64,000 nt of DNA, taken from positions 14,734,854-14,798,853 of the forward strand of contig NC_045147.1 of the NCBI RefSeq assembly GCF_008831285.2. The letters run 5' to 3'. The translations under genes and the position numbers were made by a program. The notes beneath the pieces are model-generated. The model ran no database searches, was not told the DNA's origin, and saw only the letters and a list, made by a program, of their open reading frames with translations. Positions 61,101 through 64,000 of the stretch are shown piece after piece. Each line of letters begins with the position of its first letter. Position 1 is the first letter of the stretch. Origin of the DNA: Nymphaea colorata (taxonomy: Eukaryota > Streptophyta > Magnoliopsida > Nymphaeales > Nymphaeaceae).

Positions 61101-63975
61101 ATGCAGTAAAATGCCTTTAGCATAAATGCAGATTCCCTTAAGGAAGGACATTCATTCTTTACCTTGAGGAACCTGGAACCAGGAAGTTCAAGTAGCCTTG
61201 TAGATCTTTCTTTGTTCTTCTAAGATGCGTGCAGAAACATGATTTATTAATAGACCGTTGCTTAGTCTTGGTCTTGTTGTTTAGTTTGGTGACCCAACTT
61301 CTTAGGTTGACTCTGCTTCCCATTTTTATTCTTTGCTTTGAAATTATGGGCTTTGCTGCTGAGAAGCTTTAATTGTCAATGGTATGGGATAATCTGCAAG
61401 CGACCCACACTTTCATTTTTGGATCAATGTCCATCTTTCTCCAGCACACTGAGCCTCCTGGTGTTTTTGCTCCATGACTTGCAGACCTCACCCTGATGGT
61501 TGTGCTCCATGTGTTAGACTCCACATGGCCCTTCATATTCAAGGGAGTAAAACAATTAATGGAACTAATTTTGTGATAACTTCAAATTAGATAAGTTTTA
61601 AATATGCCAATGTTTTTTTTCTTCACTTCCTCATAGGAGTTCCTTTCCCCTGGCTAAGCCAGTTATGCGGTTGAATTTTTCCACTAAAATTTTCACAATT
61701 TATTTTGGAAGCATAGAAGTCCCCAATCTCTTTCAAAAGTTTCCTTGAGCTCTGATCACAATGAGGTGAGGAGATAAGCTATCCCATTCATAAACTTTTC
61801 ATGGAAATTCTATATCCTCTAGGAATTTTGATTTTTAAAGTCTTTACTCTTACATATCTATAATTTCTTGTTTGCTTTTGAGTTAGCTTGTATATTTTCA
61901 TACCTCAGAAAAATATTAGATAACTATTTCATAGCTTTGTGCATTATCATTTTCATGATAGTTATTTCATATAATTATTGTTAGTATCATAGTATGGTAT
62001 TCCCTTTTCTGTCTTTCAGATTTCATCCAGGGTCAACAGTCAATCAATTTCTTTATAGGAGCCCCCTGAATGAAATATTGGGATCTCTTAACAGATGAAA
62101 CATTGAGAGACTAAAAAAAGAAAAAGTTTGAAAATGCTTGCTTTCAACTTTGCACCATTGAATAACTTGTTTGTGAACAAACGTCTTTTTGGATATTCTC
62201 CTCCCTTCTATTTAGTCCAATTTATCTCTCTTCCAAGTTGGCAAAGGAAGAAAAGAAGAAAAATGGGGAAGAAGAACGATAAAAGAAAAGGTAGGAGAGG
62301 TAATAAAACTTTGAACAAGAAGGGAGAGAGATGGGGAGGTGATTCTTTTGTGCATACCTTCACACAAGCATACACTAATTACTAGTTGTCAATATTAATC
62401 TATTGTCTTTCAAAGACCTTTTAGAAAGAATTCACAGAGTTGATCTATGAAAGGTATTATAATATTTTTCTGGTAGTCACGTTTCCTGCGCATATATAAT
62501 TTCATGTGCCCTTGTAATTCACGGTATCAATAGCTGTAGGAAGGGAAGCAAGTCAATTGGAGCTAACATTTTCAAACTTCCAATAAATTCTTGGATTTGG
62601 TTGCGGAAATAAAACCATAGCCGCAAATATCATTCTCATGTTTTTAATGGTGAGTTTTTTTTCTGGTATATTTTCATTTTTCAGCAAAGTTGTTTTTTGT
62701 TAGAAAAAAAACTTGGCAAATTTTTGTGAATGAAACAATCCTTAAAATTTGGTAAAAATAAAATAAATGAGAAATTAATAAGAAGACATAAACATAAGTA
62801 GATAAAATAATAAAAATAATGTTTTAATAATCATAATGCTTATGATAATAAATTTAATTGAAGTTGAAAGTTGGATTCATGATGATATTAACGTTAAAAA
62901 ATAGAAGAACCAAAAAAGGGAAATGCAAAATACACACATAAATTTATTTTCATTTTTTAAAACACATTTTTTTTATTTGTCTCTTTTTAATGTTAATATT
63001 GCATTGTTTTTGAAAGGAAAAAAAGCGATATCTGTAGCTATGAATAAAATTGTTGAAAAATAGCATCCCGTAAGGGGGAGCTAAAATTCTATTTTCTGTT
63101 TTTTCAGAAATAATGCATTTTAATGTGGTTCTTCATTAAATATTGTAAACTGATTAACACAGTTGTTCCATTGTTGATGTTTCCTTTCTGTAATACCTTT
63201 ACTGGTTGGAGCTTTATTTTTCATTCTGCTCTAACCAATTCTTTTCCTTTTCTTCCTTCTTGTTCATGCACTGGAAACAGTTCTGATTTCATCTTTTAGT
63301 TGCATTCTGCTAAAAATACTGGTAGAAACATGCATGAAAATGTCCTCAATAGTTCACAAATGATTTACGAACCTAAATATGAAACTAGTTATTTGCCCCT
63401 TTTTAGGCAAGATACATATTGCTTGTAGGCTGAATTTGGCAAATGCAAATTTTTCAGTTATAGAGAAACTGAGAAGTTTGCCTTAGTGCTGCAGAATATG
63501 TTATTGTGTCATATAAAGAAAATGCAGATTTGTTAGCCGTAATATTACTGGTATACCTTTCTAACCAGTCTCAAGTTCTACAATAATCTCTAAAAGGTGG
63601 TCACCCTTGGAAGTTGGAACTGTATTCTGAATTTTGAGAATGTTCTGCTGCCTTGGCTTTCCTCATGTTATCTAATTAACCTTGTTAAACTTTCTGGCTT
63701 ATTTTGAATGCCATGCATTAAACTCTTCCATCATCAATTTTCAGTCTATGCGATCTGGACGGGGATGTGAAGATTCTGTACTAGCATGCCGCAAACTGAA
63801 GGGTGATTTGCAGATAGTTTTCAATGTTTTGCCAAAGGATGTGCAACAGCTCTTGCTTCTCAATCCACAGAGAGCTGCTCTTCTGCAAGGCAGCTTGGAG
63901 AAGTCGAGAGTTCCTGGCCACCCTTCAGTTGTGAGCGTCGCTCTGGAAAAAAGCTTTTCAGGTTCAGCTCGGTAA
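58152..63975 (+). CDS. DENND6: DENN domain protein, DENND6 type
   Basis: DENN proteins act as exchange factors for Rab GTPases; animal DENND6 works on Rab14 in endocytic recycling. Three exons: 58152-59977, 60120-60312 and 63745-63975, joined in phases 2 and 0, giving 2250 bp and about 749 residues. The uDENN part begins RRWVVAFCIIRFDLEQGQVI at residue 21 and carries EECFPP. A low-complexity acidic and serine-rich insert spans about 90-200. The core DENN part includes SVVILTRKPFSSVFKPLLQI near 230 and RWPSPVLGELMDLP near 271. The dDENN-like part includes LWELLIIGEPMLIIAPTPS at 349-367 and DFRPYFTIHDHDF at 388-400. The last exon (NVLPKDVQQLLLLNPQRAAL) is the conserved plant C-terminus, ending at TAA 63973-63975. 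All parts are open. The final stop is followed by TGA, which supports the end. Confidence 0.92.
60313..63744 (+). other. Large second intron of the DENN gene
   Basis: 3432 bp with GTGATT donor and TTTTCAG acceptor. It contains only short, low-complexity frames (for example lysine-rich 62230-62330). No transposon ends, RNA gene or extra exon was recognised; the neighbouring exons join in frame without any. Confidence 0.6.
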
Positions 63976-64000
63976 TGAAAGAAATTTGGTGCCATTACAT

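Overview
The window is nuclear DNA of a flowering plant. The evidence is plant-type genes with GT-AG introns (a plant DRP4/Mx-type dynamin, a GID2/SLY1-type F-box protein, a plant myosin-binding protein with a GTD-binding domain), a Ty1/copia element primed by initiator tRNA-Met, MITE-like repeats, and many AT, CT and GA microsatellites. I cannot name the species. No bacterial, organellar, rRNA, tRNA or CRISPR feature was seen.

The left part (1 to about 35.5 kb) is a mosaic of segmental duplications with broken genes. A DRP4 dynamin gene on the minus strand occurs three times. Copy 1 (1-1619) is open to the window edge. Copy 2 (17006-18580) stops early. Copy 3 (23494-24131) keeps only the start of the GTPase domain joined out of frame to the last codons. 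C-terminal DRP4 scraps lie at 4.6, 26.6 and 29 kb. Interleaved on the plus strand are two fragments of the TFIID subunit gene TAF2. The first (7162-15596) is split in its last exon by a nearly complete, young Ty1/copia element (9733-15419, TSD GTGGC, 312-bp LTRs with 3 differences) that carries two in-frame stops. The second (22636-23040) is decayed. The stretch 26.7-27.4 kb is a displaced copy of the DNA just upstream of the mutarotase gene, and 5.8-6.26 kb repeats 31.0-31.44 kb.

The right part carries four apparently intact genes, all on the plus strand: a small F-box gene (32718-33233), a five-exon galactose mutarotase (35583-38083, 341 aa), an eight-exon myosin-binding protein (45323-49291, about 1120 aa) and a three-exon DENND6-type protein (58152-63975, about 749 aa). 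They have unrelated housekeeping or signalling roles: gibberellin-type F-box adaptor, sugar anomer interconversion, myosin XI cargo receptor, and Rab GEF-like trafficking factor. They do not form a pathway. The gaps between them (38.1-45.3 kb and 49.3-58.1 kb) hold repeats and no gene I can support.

The most striking structure is in the myosin-binding protein gene. Exons 3-7 are five consecutive mini-exons of 81-96 bp. All have phase 1-1 ends, similar sequences and similar 81-89 bp introns ending in ATAAACAG, so they are a tandemly amplified exon-intron unit, and skipping any one would keep the frame. Second in interest is the DRP4/TAF2 duplication and decay series with its recent copia insertion.
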